DNA of 64,000 bases. It comes from UBA7359 sp041689615. Lineage in GTDB: Bacteria > Pseudomonadota > Gammaproteobacteria > Eutrophobiales > Eutrophobiaceae. The notes beneath the pieces were generated by a model. That model worked only from the letters and a program-made list of their open reading frames with translations, was not told the origin of the DNA and made no database searches. The DNA lies in assembly GCA_041689615.1 (NCBI GenBank), contig JBDNFW010000039.1:62001-126000 (forward strand), written 5' to 3'. Every line of letters starts with the position of its first letter. The first letter of the stretch is position 1. This document shows, one piece after another, positions 1 through 9,106 of the stretch. Both the position numbers and the translations under genes were made by a program.

Positions 1-750
1 ATATATCTTGAGGTTGATCAAATTTACAATCTAGCTTGTCCCGCTAGTCCAGTTTATTACCAAAAGTTTCCTATACAAACTACAAAAACTAGCGTATCTG
101 GTGCAATTAATATGCTTGGCTTGGCAAAACGTTTAAATATTCCAATTTTACAAGCCTCTACAAGTGAAATTTATGGAGATCCAATTGTGCACCCTCAGAC
201 GGAGGATTATTGGGGAAATGTAAATTGCACAGGTATTCGCTCTTGCTACGATGAGGGGAAACGTTGCGCTGAAACACTATTTTTCGATTATCATCGAGAA
301 TTAAAATTAGATATTAGAGTGGCAAGAATATTTAACACTTATGGCCCTAACATGGCTGTCAATGACGGAAGGGTAATTAGCAACTTTGTTATGCAGGCTT
401 TAAATAATGAAGACATAACAATTTATGGTGACGGAAGTCAAACACGCTCACTTTGCTATGTGGATGATCTAATTAACGGTTTAATCAAATTAATGAATAA
501 ACCAAATCATCATGAGCCTACTAACTTGGGTAATCCTAATGAACTATCAATCAAGGAAATCGCGGATAAAATATTGGAATTGACCGGTAGTAAATCGAAA
601 CTCGTTTTAAAACCATTGCCTGAAGATGACCCAAAACAACGATGTCCGGATATAACAAGAGCTAAACAGGATTTAAATTGGGAACCGATTATAGACTTGG
701 ATACAGGCTTAACAAATACCATAAATTACTTTAAGAACATTCCTATATAG
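1..750 (+). CDS. UDP-glucuronate decarboxylase-like SDR epimerase (5'-truncated)
   Basis: The frame is open from base 1, so the N-terminal part with the NAD-binding glycine motif lies outside the window. The visible part contains DQIYNLACPASPVYYQ, close to the UDP-glucuronate decarboxylase (UXS) signature, then a catalytic-type YDEGK (Tyr-x3-Lys) and a GDGSQTRSLCYVDDLI segment typical of extended SDR sugar-nucleotide enzymes. UXS enzymes convert UDP-glucuronate to UDP-xylose in the cytosol. A UDP-glucose/GDP-mannose dehydrogenase family gene at 11504-12868 could supply UDP-glucuronate. The codons before the first ATG (112) encode conserved family sequence, so 112 is not the start. Another sugar-nucleotide epimerase/dehydratase is possible, but the UXS-like motif makes decarboxylase the best call. 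Confidence 0.85.
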   Translation: MYLEVDQIYNLACPASPVYYQKFPIQTTKTSVSGAINMLGLAKRLNIPILQASTSEIYGDPIVHPQTEDYWGNVNCTGIRSCYDEGKRCAETLFFDYHRELKLDIRVARIFNTYGPNMAVNDGRVISNFVMQALNNEDITIYGDGSQTRSLCYVDDLINGLIKLMNKPNHHEPTNLGNPNELSIKEIADKILELTGSKSKLVLKPLPEDDPKQRCPDITRAKQDLNWEPIIDLDTGLTNTINYFKNIPI

Positions 751-989
751 AAGAAATATATTTCTTATTAGGCAGGCATATTTTTTATGATTATTGCCGC
801 ATACAGCTTACTGCTAAATTTAATTAAACTTATAACAAGTTGATAACATCATTTATATGGCTCCAAAAAGATAATAAATATTTCGGCCATATTATTTTTA
901 TTCCTTAATAGGAATTACGATAACAATTCTTTCATTTACTTAAAATTTCTAATCAACAATATTTATAACTACATAGAATTAATAATATT

Positions 990-2546
990 TTGATAAACCA
1001 TAGTTTTACAAACTCCGGCATTAGAAAGTATACTTTTTGTTTCATATCGATAATTGCTCTCATAACATATACAACCATAGCAATTAAATTTGTTTGGCAC
1101 GATAGTCTCACAACTTTTGCCAGCGATAGCGCAAATTATATGCTAATGGCGCTTTACCTTTCTCCATGGGAAGAAGCAAGCTTGCCAATACAGTCGCTAT
1201 GGCCATATCAAGAATACCCGCCACTTTTCCCATTTGTACTGGCACTTACCGGTGTTGTACACAACATGACTGCAGCACATGTATTTACATTATTTATACT
1301 AATCGCTGCATTGCCACTCATTTACTTGTTCGCAAAACAATGCTTTGCAACAAAATGGCAAGCTATGTTTATAACTTCAATATTTATCATTAGTCCATCA
1401 ACATGGATGAATATACTAGGAATTTTAAGTGAAAATTTATATATATTCTTAAGTTTTTTAATTTTAATATTGTTTAATAAACAGAAATTTCAAACTATTA
1501 GAATGGCTGTAATTTTTGGAATTCTTTTATCAGCCCTTATGTTAACCCGCACCATTGGCGTTGCAATGTTTGCAGCATACTTTTTCTCTGGACTTTTACT
1601 CTACAAAAGAAAAGAGATAAATAAAATTATTTATTTGATGCCCATATTTATTACAATATTTATCAATGGCATAGCAAAATTACTTCACCAATCCAGCATA
1701 CCTTCTCAATACATAAGACAATTAAAAGATCTCGAATTTGGAAATCAATTTATTGCCATAATTGACGCATGGTTTTCATCTTGGCAATTTTATTGGACTG
1801 ATAATTTAATGCTTCCTTATGCAATCGTTCTTGTGACAGGCTTACTTGCATGTTTTGGTCTGCTATATCGTTTAACCACACTGAAATTTGATGCTATTTA
1901 CGTTACAGTATATTTACTAATACTTTTATTGTGGCCTCACCCTGGACAAGCATTACGGTTCATATATCCAATCCAAGCAATTCTACTGATATATGCTTTT
2001 TACTTTTTAGATTATTTATGTAAAACATTTTCAAGCACATCATCTTATAAACCTATTACTATATTACTTTTGTTAATGTTCTCCGTTGTTTTACCACCAT
2101 TATCCTTTGCGTATAATAGATATAATGTTGGTTCTGACAATGAGTATAATCATATAAAAGAATTTTATAGGTTCCCAGATATAAAAAATGCACAAATAAA
2201 TGCTGGCATACAAACCGCTATGTTTAATGACATGGTAGACATCAAAAATGACACTAATGAAAATGACTTAATATTATATTTTAATTCTTCCTATATCGCT
2301 TTATTAGCTAATAGAAAAAGCAAAGATATTAAATTTAATTATATAGATGATAATTTATACACTGTTGATGATGTTAGTGACGCCGACTATATCTATCTAA
2401 GTAGATTACATCCTAGAAAAACCAGAGAAAATATTAATGGTTTGGCAACATTGAAATATTTTGCTGAAAAAACAGAAATAATATGGACGCACTATTCTGA
2501 TGAAAATAATGAGCCCGTATCTATTTTTTTAAAAGTTGTAAAATAA
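990..2546 (+). CDS. GT-C type membrane glycosyltransferase (ArnT/GT39-like)
   Basis: A polytopic membrane protein of about 518 residues with roughly ten hydrophobic segments and a C-terminal soluble tail of about 130 residues. Near the N-terminus an Asp in the first predicted outer loop (SDSANYMLMALYLSP) and the motif EYPPLFPFVLAL resemble ArnT/PMT-type GT-C enzymes, which move sugars from polyprenyl-phosphate donors on the periplasmic side. The start is uncertain: the frame opens after a stop at 966-968 and has no ATG before about 1140, so TTG at 990 (or ATT at 987) is likely used, with no clear ribosome binding site. It converges with the GT4 gene at 2563. Acceptor and donor cannot be deduced. 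Confidence 0.75.
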   Translation: MINHSFTNSGIRKYTFCFISIIALITYTTIAIKFVWHDSLTTFASDSANYMLMALYLSPWEEASLPIQSLWPYQEYPPLFPFVLALTGVVHNMTAAHVFTLFILIAALPLIYLFAKQCFATKWQAMFITSIFIISPSTWMNILGILSENLYIFLSFLILILFNKQKFQTIRMAVIFGILLSALMLTRTIGVAMFAAYFFSGLLLYKRKEINKIIYLMPIFITIFINGIAKLLHQSSIPSQYIRQLKDLEFGNQFIAIIDAWFSSWQFYWTDNLMLPYAIVLVTGLLACFGLLYRLTTLKFDAIYVTVYLLILLLWPHPGQALRFIYPIQAILLIYAFYFLDYLCKTFSSTSSYKPITILLLLMFSVVLPPLSFAYNRYNVGSDNEYNHIKEFYRFPDIKNAQINAGIQTAMFNDMVDIKNDTNENDLILYFNSSYIALLANRKSKDIKFNYIDDNLYTVDDVSDADYIYLSRLHPRKTRENINGLATLKYFAEKTEIIWTHYSDENNEPVSIFLKVVK

Positions 2547-2562
2547 TACATACTATAAAGCT

Positions 2563-3555
2563 TTAAGATATGGTTTCTTCAAATAAATTTTTATATTCTT
2601 CTATCATTTTTTTTAATGTGAAATTTTTTTCTATTTTCTCTCTATTGTAGGCTCCCATTTCTTTTCGTAACTGAACTGATTCTGCTAATGTATCTATACA
2701 TTCTGCAAATAATTCTGCCTTGTTAATAGGACATAAAAAACCGCCTTTTTTATCATCCACAAGTTCTGGTAATGATGAGCAATCTGTCACAACCACTGGC
2801 AAACCGCATGCCATTGCTTCTGCAACTGCGAGTCCAAATCCTTCTCTCACAGTCGGAGACACCAGAATATCTACTTCATTATACAAAGATGGCATAGCAC
2901 TATGATCAACACTACCAACACATATTGCTTTCGGATGTTTTATCTGCCTTTTATTTGAACGCAGCCCTGATGTGTAAAGAAGTTCTATATTTGATTCAGT
3001 TCGATCAAGTATTTTGGGGATTAAATCTACACCTTTTTTTCTACTAAGATCTCCACTAAATAGGATTTTTATCTTGTTGTCACTTTTTCTTTTTGTCCTT
3101 TTAGGAATAAATATATTTTCATCAACACCATTATGAATAACTCTTATTTCTTTTGTATAATTTAATTCTGACTTTACTAAACTAGCCAAATACTGACTAC
3201 CACATGTAATAACTTTTGATTTTTTTAATGCTTGTTCAATGAAAAACTTTAAATCAGTTCGATAATGAATTCTCTGTGCAATAGATGAATACGGTTCTAT
3301 ATATCGGTCAAGAACGAAACTGTGAAATGTTGAGACCAAAGGCTTACTGGGTAATTTCGAAAAAATAGCATAATCAATTGGAGCATGGATTAAATCTGCT
3401 GTCTTATCACCAAAATAGCGTATTGCAGGTGGGAAATATGACCAATTAGGATGGTAAGGTATTACCTTGTAATTACTAATATTTGATTCCAACGATTTAT
3501 GCGCAATATATGCACCACTTCCATAAGCAACGGGGCTACTAATTTTCATAATCAC
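2563..3555 (-). CDS. GT4-family glycosyltransferase
   Basis: Retaining GT-B glycosyltransferase of about 330 residues, last gene of the glycan operon. The C-terminal half has the family pattern: a donor-site start (IKILFSGDLSRKKGVDLIPK), then EGFGLAVAEAMACGLPVV with the E-x7-E pair that binds the nucleotide sugar. The N-terminal half (SGAYIAHKSLES) is the acceptor domain. The start used is GTG at 3555, with AGGTG seven bases upstream; ATG two codons later (3549) is the alternative. It probably adds a sugar to the lipid-linked glycan at the inner membrane face. The sugar is unknown. Confidence 0.85.
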   Translation of the reverse strand: MIMKISSPVAYGSGAYIAHKSLESNISNYKVIPYHPNWSYFPPAIRYFGDKTADLIHAPIDYAIFSKLPSKPLVSTFHSFVLDRYIEPYSSIAQRIHYRTDLKFFIEQALKKSKVITCGSQYLASLVKSELNYTKEIRVIHNGVDENIFIPKRTKRKSDNKIKILFSGDLSRKKGVDLIPKILDRTESNIELLYTSGLRSNKRQIKHPKAICVGSVDHSAMPSLYNEVDILVSPTVREGFGLAVAEAMACGLPVVVTDCSSLPELVDDKKGGFLCPINKAELFAECIDTLAESVQLRKEMGAYNREKIEKNFTLKKMIEEYKNLFEETIS

Positions 3556-3586
3556 AGAAAAGCACCTAGCTAAAACATCCTTTTAA

Positions 3587-4375
3587 CTAATCATCTTTTT
3601 TAAAAAAAGTATTATAGGGCAAGGTTCTTAAAAGAAATCTTGTTTTAAATGGGTAATATAAAATCCAGAATATAATTTGCATTAAACGCCATACAATATT
3701 TTTTTCATTTTTTGCCTGCAAACTGATTTCTTCATGCAACCTTGTCGATAAATATTTATCAGTACTACAAGGTCCGTCTCCTCCCATGAAAGCTACGGGT
3801 ATTTTTTCAAAACTGACACTGCTTCGTATATTTATAGCACGATAGAGGAAATCATAATCCTCGGTGATCGTATATTTAAGATCGTAATCTCCAATTTCAT
3901 CAAATAATTTCCGATTAACGAAGATGCCCTGATGCGGAAATATATTCCTGAATCTAATCCACCATAAATGCTGAATAGGGTTAATTTGTTCGACGTTATC
4001 GGGAGATAACTCCTTTATAATCGGAAAACTATAGATATCAAGTTTTTTAGCAGAGATAATTTCATGTACTTTTTTCAGTACATTCTCATTTAATAAATAA
4101 TCGTCTGCCTGGATCGCGATAATATATTCACCCGTTGATAAGTTTACCGCTTTATTAAAGGCATCCGGCACGCCCTGATCAACTTCGGATATCCACTTCA
4201 AATTATAGGTATTTTTATAAGAAGCAAGAATCTCCAGCGTATTGTCAGAAGAAGCACCATCAATCACAATATGCTCATAATCCTGATAAATTTGATTTTT
4301 GATGGATTCAATCGTTCTCTTTATGGATCCCCCTTTATTCAAAGATGCTGTAATAACAGTAAAATAAGGAGCCAT
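3587..4375 (-). CDS. GT2-family glycosyltransferase
   Basis: Inverting GT-A glycosyltransferase, 262 residues, the usual size for short cytosolic GT2 enzymes. It opens with FTVITASLNKGGSIKRTIES and VIDGASSDNTLEIL, the nucleotide-binding half, followed by IAIQADDYLL, where ADD is the DxD-type metal site, and later a TITEDYDFLYRA segment in the catalytic-base position. This pattern is common in WcaE-like and O-antigen GT2 enzymes. It lies between the FkbM methyltransferase and the GT4 gene in the same direction and is presumably one assembly step of the exported polysaccharide. Donor and linkage are not deducible. Confidence 0.85.
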   Translation of the reverse strand: MAPYFTVITASLNKGGSIKRTIESIKNQIYQDYEHIVIDGASSDNTLEILASYKNTYNLKWISEVDQGVPDAFNKAVNLSTGEYIIAIQADDYLLNENVLKKVHEIISAKKLDIYSFPIIKELSPDNVEQINPIQHLWWIRFRNIFPHQGIFVNRKLFDEIGDYDLKYTITEDYDFLYRAINIRSSVSFEKIPVAFMGGDGPCSTDKYLSTRLHEEISLQAKNEKNIVWRLMQIIFWILYYPFKTRFLLRTLPYNTFFKKDD

Positions 4376-4413
4376 TAATTTTCAATCATACTGTGTGTTA
4401 TTTTTTGCATTAT

Positions 4414-5313
4414 TTATAACGCAGGATTTATCCATGTTTGAATTCCATCTCCAAACTCAATCTTTCCAAATGGCGTATCATTTATTTTATTACGCTTATA
4501 ATCTCGTAAACAACTCCAATTATTATTTAACATCAATTCACGAATATTTTCTTCTATTTTTACAGAATGTGTTCCAATATGTAATCGCTTAACTTTTTTA
4601 TTTATTATATCGGCAGATGATTTTAACACATCAAACTCTTTACCCTGTATATCCATATGGATCATATCAACATAATCAATGTCTGATAAAATTGAATTTA
4701 ACGTATAAGTTTTAACATTTAAAACATCAAGATTATATTGTCCTGTCTTGAATTTTTTCTGACGCCAGCACCTTATCTTCCTATAAAGCATATTTACTAA
4801 ATTATCATTTACAATTGATTGCCCATAACATTTACTAGGATCTCCTATTTCAAATTGTACTATTTTTTCAGTATCATCAATTGCACCTTGATATATCTCA
4901 TGATTTTCCACATTTATATTATTCATCTCTAGATTATCAATAACCCAGCCAAAGTGAGTAGGCTCTGCCTCGACTATTACAAGTTTAGTAAAAAGCGGCC
5001 TGAGTATTGAAGCTATATAATAAGCAATAACTGACCATCTTGCATATCCCGCACCTAATTCAACAAAAGTATAATTATCCGTAGCGCACTCGATACTTTC
5101 ACAAATATCTAGCCATTCAAATACAGCGTCATTATTCGTTGAAATTTCTTTTTTGCAGTAAAAATCAAAACATTTTTTATCAGTGAAATTTATTTCTCTA
5201 TTTAATTCCACATCATACTTCTTTAGTTGAACAGAGCCACAGCGAGTATGAATAATATCTGAATCAAGATGTCCTTCTTTAAAGTTAAATCTATTAAATA
5301 TCTCTGGATACAT
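4414..5313 (-). CDS. FkbM-family SAM-dependent methyltransferase
   Basis: About 299 residues. The motif YTFVELGAGYARWSV is the SAM-binding glycine loop, VIVEAEPTHF the acidic ribose-binding position, and VDMIHMDIQGKEFDVL the FkbM-type central motif. FkbM enzymes usually O-methylate sugar hydroxyls. The ATG has AGGTGAG eight bases upstream, which supports the start. It is the fourth methyltransferase gene of this operon, suggesting a repeatedly methylated or methyl-capped glycan. The target position is unknown. Confidence 0.8.
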   Translation of the reverse strand: MYPEIFNRFNFKEGHLDSDIIHTRCGSVQLKKYDVELNREINFTDKKCFDFYCKKEISTNNDAVFEWLDICESIECATDNYTFVELGAGYARWSVIAYYIASILRPLFTKLVIVEAEPTHFGWVIDNLEMNNINVENHEIYQGAIDDTEKIVQFEIGDPSKCYGQSIVNDNLVNMLYRKIRCWRQKKFKTGQYNLDVLNVKTYTLNSILSDIDYVDMIHMDIQGKEFDVLKSSADIINKKVKRLHIGTHSVKIEENIRELMLNNNWSCLRDYKRNKINDTPFGKIEFGDGIQTWINPAL

Positions 5314-5419
5314 TTGTGGCTCACCTAATTATTTTTAATCAATAATATCTATATGCTAAATGAACCGTCGGTATATTTGCATATGCTTATAGATTAACTC
5401 TGTCACTAAAATTATTTTA

Positions 5420-6499
5420 TTACAAAATTATTTCTTGCAACTCTATTTTATTCAAACCCCAATCGTCATCATTATGAATAATCGGTGCTTTTGATTTATA
5501 CATTTTCGATACCCAGTCATCAAGTTCTTTAATAGACATAACCGGAACTTTATTCTTTTCAAGACGTTTGTATAAACTTCTATCTTTTTCTGATTTTGGC
5601 GACCAACCACTATCATGTTCAATATGATAAATAGGAGCTTCAATCATTATTTCTTTAATACCTGCAAAAAAAGCAATATAACAAACCAAAGAATCTAGAT
5701 GCAGGGAAAACAATTCCAACTCAGGAGCACCTTTTATATCAAACCAATCATCTCTCGACATTAAATGAAAATCACCACAAGCATTAGTATGCAGTTTCAT
5801 CCATTGTCTATGTTTTTTTGTTAACTTATAAAAATACATAACAATGCGACTATCGCGATATTTTTCTAGCAACTCAATCCCGGGAATATATTTGCGTCTC
5901 TTTCCGACAAAAGGAATCGTAGGAAATGGTGGGATAAAGGGTAATGCATTTGAGTTCTCACAATCAATTATTCCCCTTTTTTCATTAATTCGAATCGTAT
6001 GATCCTTACAAACATTAAGTAGATCGTTAAACTTGTTATATTTGAAGATATCTCTTGAGACATCATGCCTGTCCACACGATAGTAATTACCTTTTTCCAA
6101 TTTTGTCGAAGACAAGTATTCCATTAATTCATTTGAAAAAATGATGTCGACATTTGTTGACAATATAAATTCGCCTTTAGCACGAACAATTCCAACGTTT
6201 TTTGCAATCATCTGAAATAGAGGAAGACCGTCAGAATATTTATATTGATTATGCAATTCTGAAGGCACATGGATTATTCTGACATTACAAAATGAATTTT
6301 TTTTATCCCAATTTAACACGTCTACTAAACGCGGTTCATTTTCAGGAGGATTCCATTCAACCAGAATCAATTCCGTTGATAATTTATATTTTTCACACTG
6401 AATAAAAAGGCCATCAATGAATATTTGCATCCGCTTAATTAAATCACCGCCATGATTATCATTACGAGATGTTGCTATTATAGATATTCTTGGATTCAT
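5420..6499 (-). CDS. GT-A-like protein of unknown specificity
   Basis: A 359-residue soluble protein. The N-terminus (PRISIIATSRNDNHGGDL) and the segment GIVRAKGEFILSTNVDIIFS look like a GT-A nucleotide-sugar fold in which the usual DxD appears as NVD. A later segment, FHLMSRDDWFDIKG followed by LHLDSLVCYIAFF, resembles the acceptor-binding part of galactosyltransferase-type GT-A enzymes. No membrane segment is seen. Its position between methyltransferases and glycosyltransferases fits glycan assembly. The altered metal motif means catalysis is not certain. Confidence 0.6.
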   Translation of the reverse strand: MNPRISIIATSRNDNHGGDLIKRMQIFIDGLFIQCEKYKLSTELILVEWNPPENEPRLVDVLNWDKKNSFCNVRIIHVPSELHNQYKYSDGLPLFQMIAKNVGIVRAKGEFILSTNVDIIFSNELMEYLSSTKLEKGNYYRVDRHDVSRDIFKYNKFNDLLNVCKDHTIRINEKRGIIDCENSNALPFIPPFPTIPFVGKRRKYIPGIELLEKYRDSRIVMYFYKLTKKHRQWMKLHTNACGDFHLMSRDDWFDIKGAPELELFSLHLDSLVCYIAFFAGIKEIMIEAPIYHIEHDSGWSPKSEKDRSLYKRLEKNKVPVMSIKELDDWVSKMYKSKAPIIHNDDDWGLNKIELQEIIL

Positions 6500-6601
6500 A
6501 AATATTATATTGCTAATATATAAGATAATTTTTTATACTGCATCGAGACTTGTAAACTCCCATGTCTTCTAAGCGACATTAAAATGCAATCTGTATCGAA
6601 C

Positions 6602-7381
6602 TCATGATAGTTTACAAGTTATTAAAGTATGCCAACCTAATTCCCTGCATAAAGCACCAAACATTTTTTCAGACATAACTTCAAACCAAGGTTCAAGCTG
6701 ATACTCATAATTTATATATTTCCCTACTATAAATGGAAATATATGATCCTGATGCATGTCAATAATCTCAAAATCCGCTAATAATTCACGCAACTCATCC
6801 TGAGAATACGTATATGCAACAGGACATCCAGATTGTGCTTCTGGTTGGTCAAAGCCACTTTCTATCATAATATTCTTCCATGAGTTTTTCGCATACATCA
6901 TTAACCGAAATTCAGATTCATTACCCATATACTGCTTAACACTCTCTATCACTTCTCCTGGGTTTGGCGTGTGATGTATAACGCCAAAAGAATATACTAA
7001 ATCATAATTTTCTATTGGAACGATTGATAATAAATCTTCTGCATTTCCTTGATAAAATTTTCCATCTAAGTTAAAAACATCAAATCTTTTTTTAGTAAGC
7101 TCTAGACTTTTATCTGAGAGCTCAATAGCTGAATATTTTGCCCCTGCCCTTGCAAAATTTATTGCATCAGTACCCAACCCACATCCTATCTCAAGCACTT
7201 TCTTGCCTTTCCACTTTTCAAAATCGGCAAAGTGAGGAATGTGAGGCTCAACAAAATATTTTCTTTCTTCAACCTCATCGAAATATTTTTTTGTTCCTAT
7301 CTCTGATAGTGAATGTCTTATATTACAAGGTCGCTTATTCCAGTAATCACGGACATTATTAATATTATCGTTACCATTCAT
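6602..7381 (-). CDS. Class I SAM-dependent methyltransferase
   Basis: 259 residues. The SAM-binding loop VLEIGCGLGTDAINFA is at about residues 63-78, followed by the acidic AIELSDKSLELTKKRF and a VYSFGVIHHTPNP motif typical of Methyltransf_11/25 proteins. The N-terminus (RDYWNKRPCNIRHS) is a recognisable family opening. It lies within a run of three methyltransferase genes in the glycan operon and probably methylates a sugar or glycan end group; small-molecule substrates cannot be excluded. Confidence 0.8.
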   Translation of the reverse strand: MNGNDNINNVRDYWNKRPCNIRHSLSEIGTKKYFDEVEERKYFVEPHIPHFADFEKWKGKKVLEIGCGLGTDAINFARAGAKYSAIELSDKSLELTKKRFDVFNLDGKFYQGNAEDLLSIVPIENYDLVYSFGVIHHTPNPGEVIESVKQYMGNESEFRLMMYAKNSWKNIMIESGFDQPEAQSGCPVAYTYSQDELRELLADFEIIDMHQDHIFPFIVGKYINYEYQLEPWFEVMSEKMFGALCRELGWHTLITCKLS

Positions 7382-7437
7382 ATCTTATTTTCACCTATCA
7401 ATTTTCAAAATAAAAAATATTTTAATACTAACTTACA

Positions 7438-8316
7438 TTACTTTTTTGATGCTATTAACCAATCTGAACACATCCATTTCGGCAACCATGCTGCTATTTT
7501 CCCATTCAAACTTAACAAGGCATCACTTTCTCTCATAAGTATGTTTATAATATTTCCTGCTAAAAATGTACGGCTTTTAAACTCTATAATTTTATAACCA
7601 CTACTTCTTAATAACTGTTTTATATTGCGAGATGTAAACTTATTACAGTGAATTGTTTCTTCATCTAATGAAGAACATGATGCATTACAATATTCTGGGG
7701 AACGTTCAATTTTATGACGCTTTAACAAACTCTTTGAACCATATCGTTCTACTACTGCTTGCTGACATAGATCAATGTAACTAACAAATTTCGGATAACG
7801 CTCATAAAAAATACTTTCAAATTCGAAATAACCATATCCATTAGGTACCGTTATTAACAAAAGTCCACCATCCACTAATACATCTTTCATTTCCTTTAAT
7901 AATTCATCAGGTTTTTCCAAATGTTCCAAGACCTCCGAACAAATTACAATATGGAATTGTTCAGTATCAGTCAAAGTAGCTAACGATTGACAATAGAAGG
8001 ATACATTAGAATAATTTTTCGTCATGCTAATTGCTTTATTAATGGATGCTTCGTTTACATCAACACCCTTAACATTGTACCCAATATCTGCAAGCGGAAT
8101 AGTCACAGCAACACCAGTGCCACAACCAACATCTAGAATTTTAATGTCTTCAACACTAAAACCTAGACTACTTCTAATAGCTTCGATATGTTTTAAAAAA
8201 AATCGGAGGCGTTTAATAATGCCAAAGGCATCTTCTCTAAAACTATAACCGGAAAAATCAATCGTAGATGGAAATACATCAACACACTCTTGATTCAAGA
8301 TTGGTGATGTATTCAT
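7438..8316 (-). CDS. Class I SAM-dependent methyltransferase (UbiG-like fold)
   Basis: 292 residues with ILDVGCGTGVAVTIPLA as SAM motif I, GVDVNEASINKAI as the acidic motif, and VICSEVLEHLEKPDELL, the UbiG-like post-motif. The C-terminal region contains conserved-looking aromatic and cysteine residues but no recognised extra domain. Its ATG overlaps the stop of the upstream methyltransferase in an ATGA (8313-8316), so the two are probably translated together. The glycan-operon context suggests sugar O- or N-methylation. Confidence 0.8.
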   Translation of the reverse strand: MNTSPILNQECVDVFPSTIDFSGYSFREDAFGIIKRLRFFLKHIEAIRSSLGFSVEDIKILDVGCGTGVAVTIPLADIGYNVKGVDVNEASINKAISMTKNYSNVSFYCQSLATLTDTEQFHIVICSEVLEHLEKPDELLKEMKDVLVDGGLLLITVPNGYGYFEFESIFYERYPKFVSYIDLCQQAVVERYGSKSLLKRHKIERSPEYCNASCSSLDEETIHCNKFTSRNIKQLLRSSGYKIIEFKSRTFLAGNIINILMRESDALLSLNGKIAAWLPKWMCSDWLIASKK

Positions 8317-9041
8317 TCGGTCCTTATAAGATCAAACCAGTTAAAATCATTATTGTGAAAATTAAAACTGAGAATCACATTAAAATTAGCGGGACTAAGT
8401 CTTTCTTGTAGTTTATGGAGATCATACCATTCCATCCAAGGTGCTCCTCCATCTGTTTTCGCTCCCCATTTATCTAATGGCATTTCACCTTCCTGCACCC
8501 AGCGTTCTCTTGGATAAGCTAATTCAATCCATCGACCTCCGACCGGCAAATGCTCTAATAATAACTGTGCTTCCTCACCTGCAATATCAAAAGGAAGATT
8601 AATCATAGAACCTTGACACCAAATTACATCAAAATTGCTTGGTAATTTTTTTAACGACTCAAATTCTTCTAAGTAAAGAAATTCAACATTTGTTAGCCCT
8701 AGTAAGCAACAAATTCTTTTCAGAAGTTCAAGGTTCGATTGTACGATATCTACAAATGTCACATTCGCTCCATTTTGGGCAAATGTAATTCCATCTATGC
8801 CAAAACCACTACCCACATCCATAATCTTCTTATTCTTAAAGACCTCCATATACAGACTGTGATACCAGCCTCTAACTTCAAAATATTTTCCTGTGGTAGC
8901 ATCTATCTTTGTTTTATTCCACAATTCTATCAATTCTTTATCCGAAATATTTTTCAATTCAGATGTAGTAATTCGGCTATGTCCCGCAGGCACTTCACAC
9001 CATTTATCTCGCAACTTTTCCAATGGTTTATTCCAGTTCAA
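8313..9041 (-). CDS. Class I SAM-dependent methyltransferase
   Basis: 242 residues. IMDVGSGFGIDGITFAQNG is the SAM-binding loop at about residue 75, VTFVDIVQSNLELL holds the acidic position, and DVIWCQGSMINLPFD occupies motif IV. The protein opens with a tryptophan-rich segment (MNWNKPLEKLRDKWCEVP) seen in sugar-modifying methyltransferases near polysaccharide loci. It overlaps the next methyltransferase by four bases. Specific substrate unknown. Confidence 0.78.
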   Translation of the reverse strand: MNWNKPLEKLRDKWCEVPAGHSRITTSELKNISDKELIELWNKTKIDATTGKYFEVRGWYHSLYMEVFKNKKIMDVGSGFGIDGITFAQNGANVTFVDIVQSNLELLKRICCLLGLTNVEFLYLEEFESLKKLPSNFDVIWCQGSMINLPFDIAGEEAQLLLEHLPVGGRWIELAYPRERWVQEGEMPLDKWGAKTDGGAPWMEWYDLHKLQERLSPANFNVILSFNFHNNDFNWFDLIRTE

Positions 9042-9106
9042 TTAATATTCTCCACATTCAATTTTAAGTAAATACTGAAATCATCATCCATATATATATA
9101 TCAGAA

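Noticed and set aside
751..989. Possible regulatory content in the gap after the UXS-like gene
   Set aside because: Only a 16-base AT palindrome (751-766) and AT-rich sequence are visible; no promoter or RNA could be supported.
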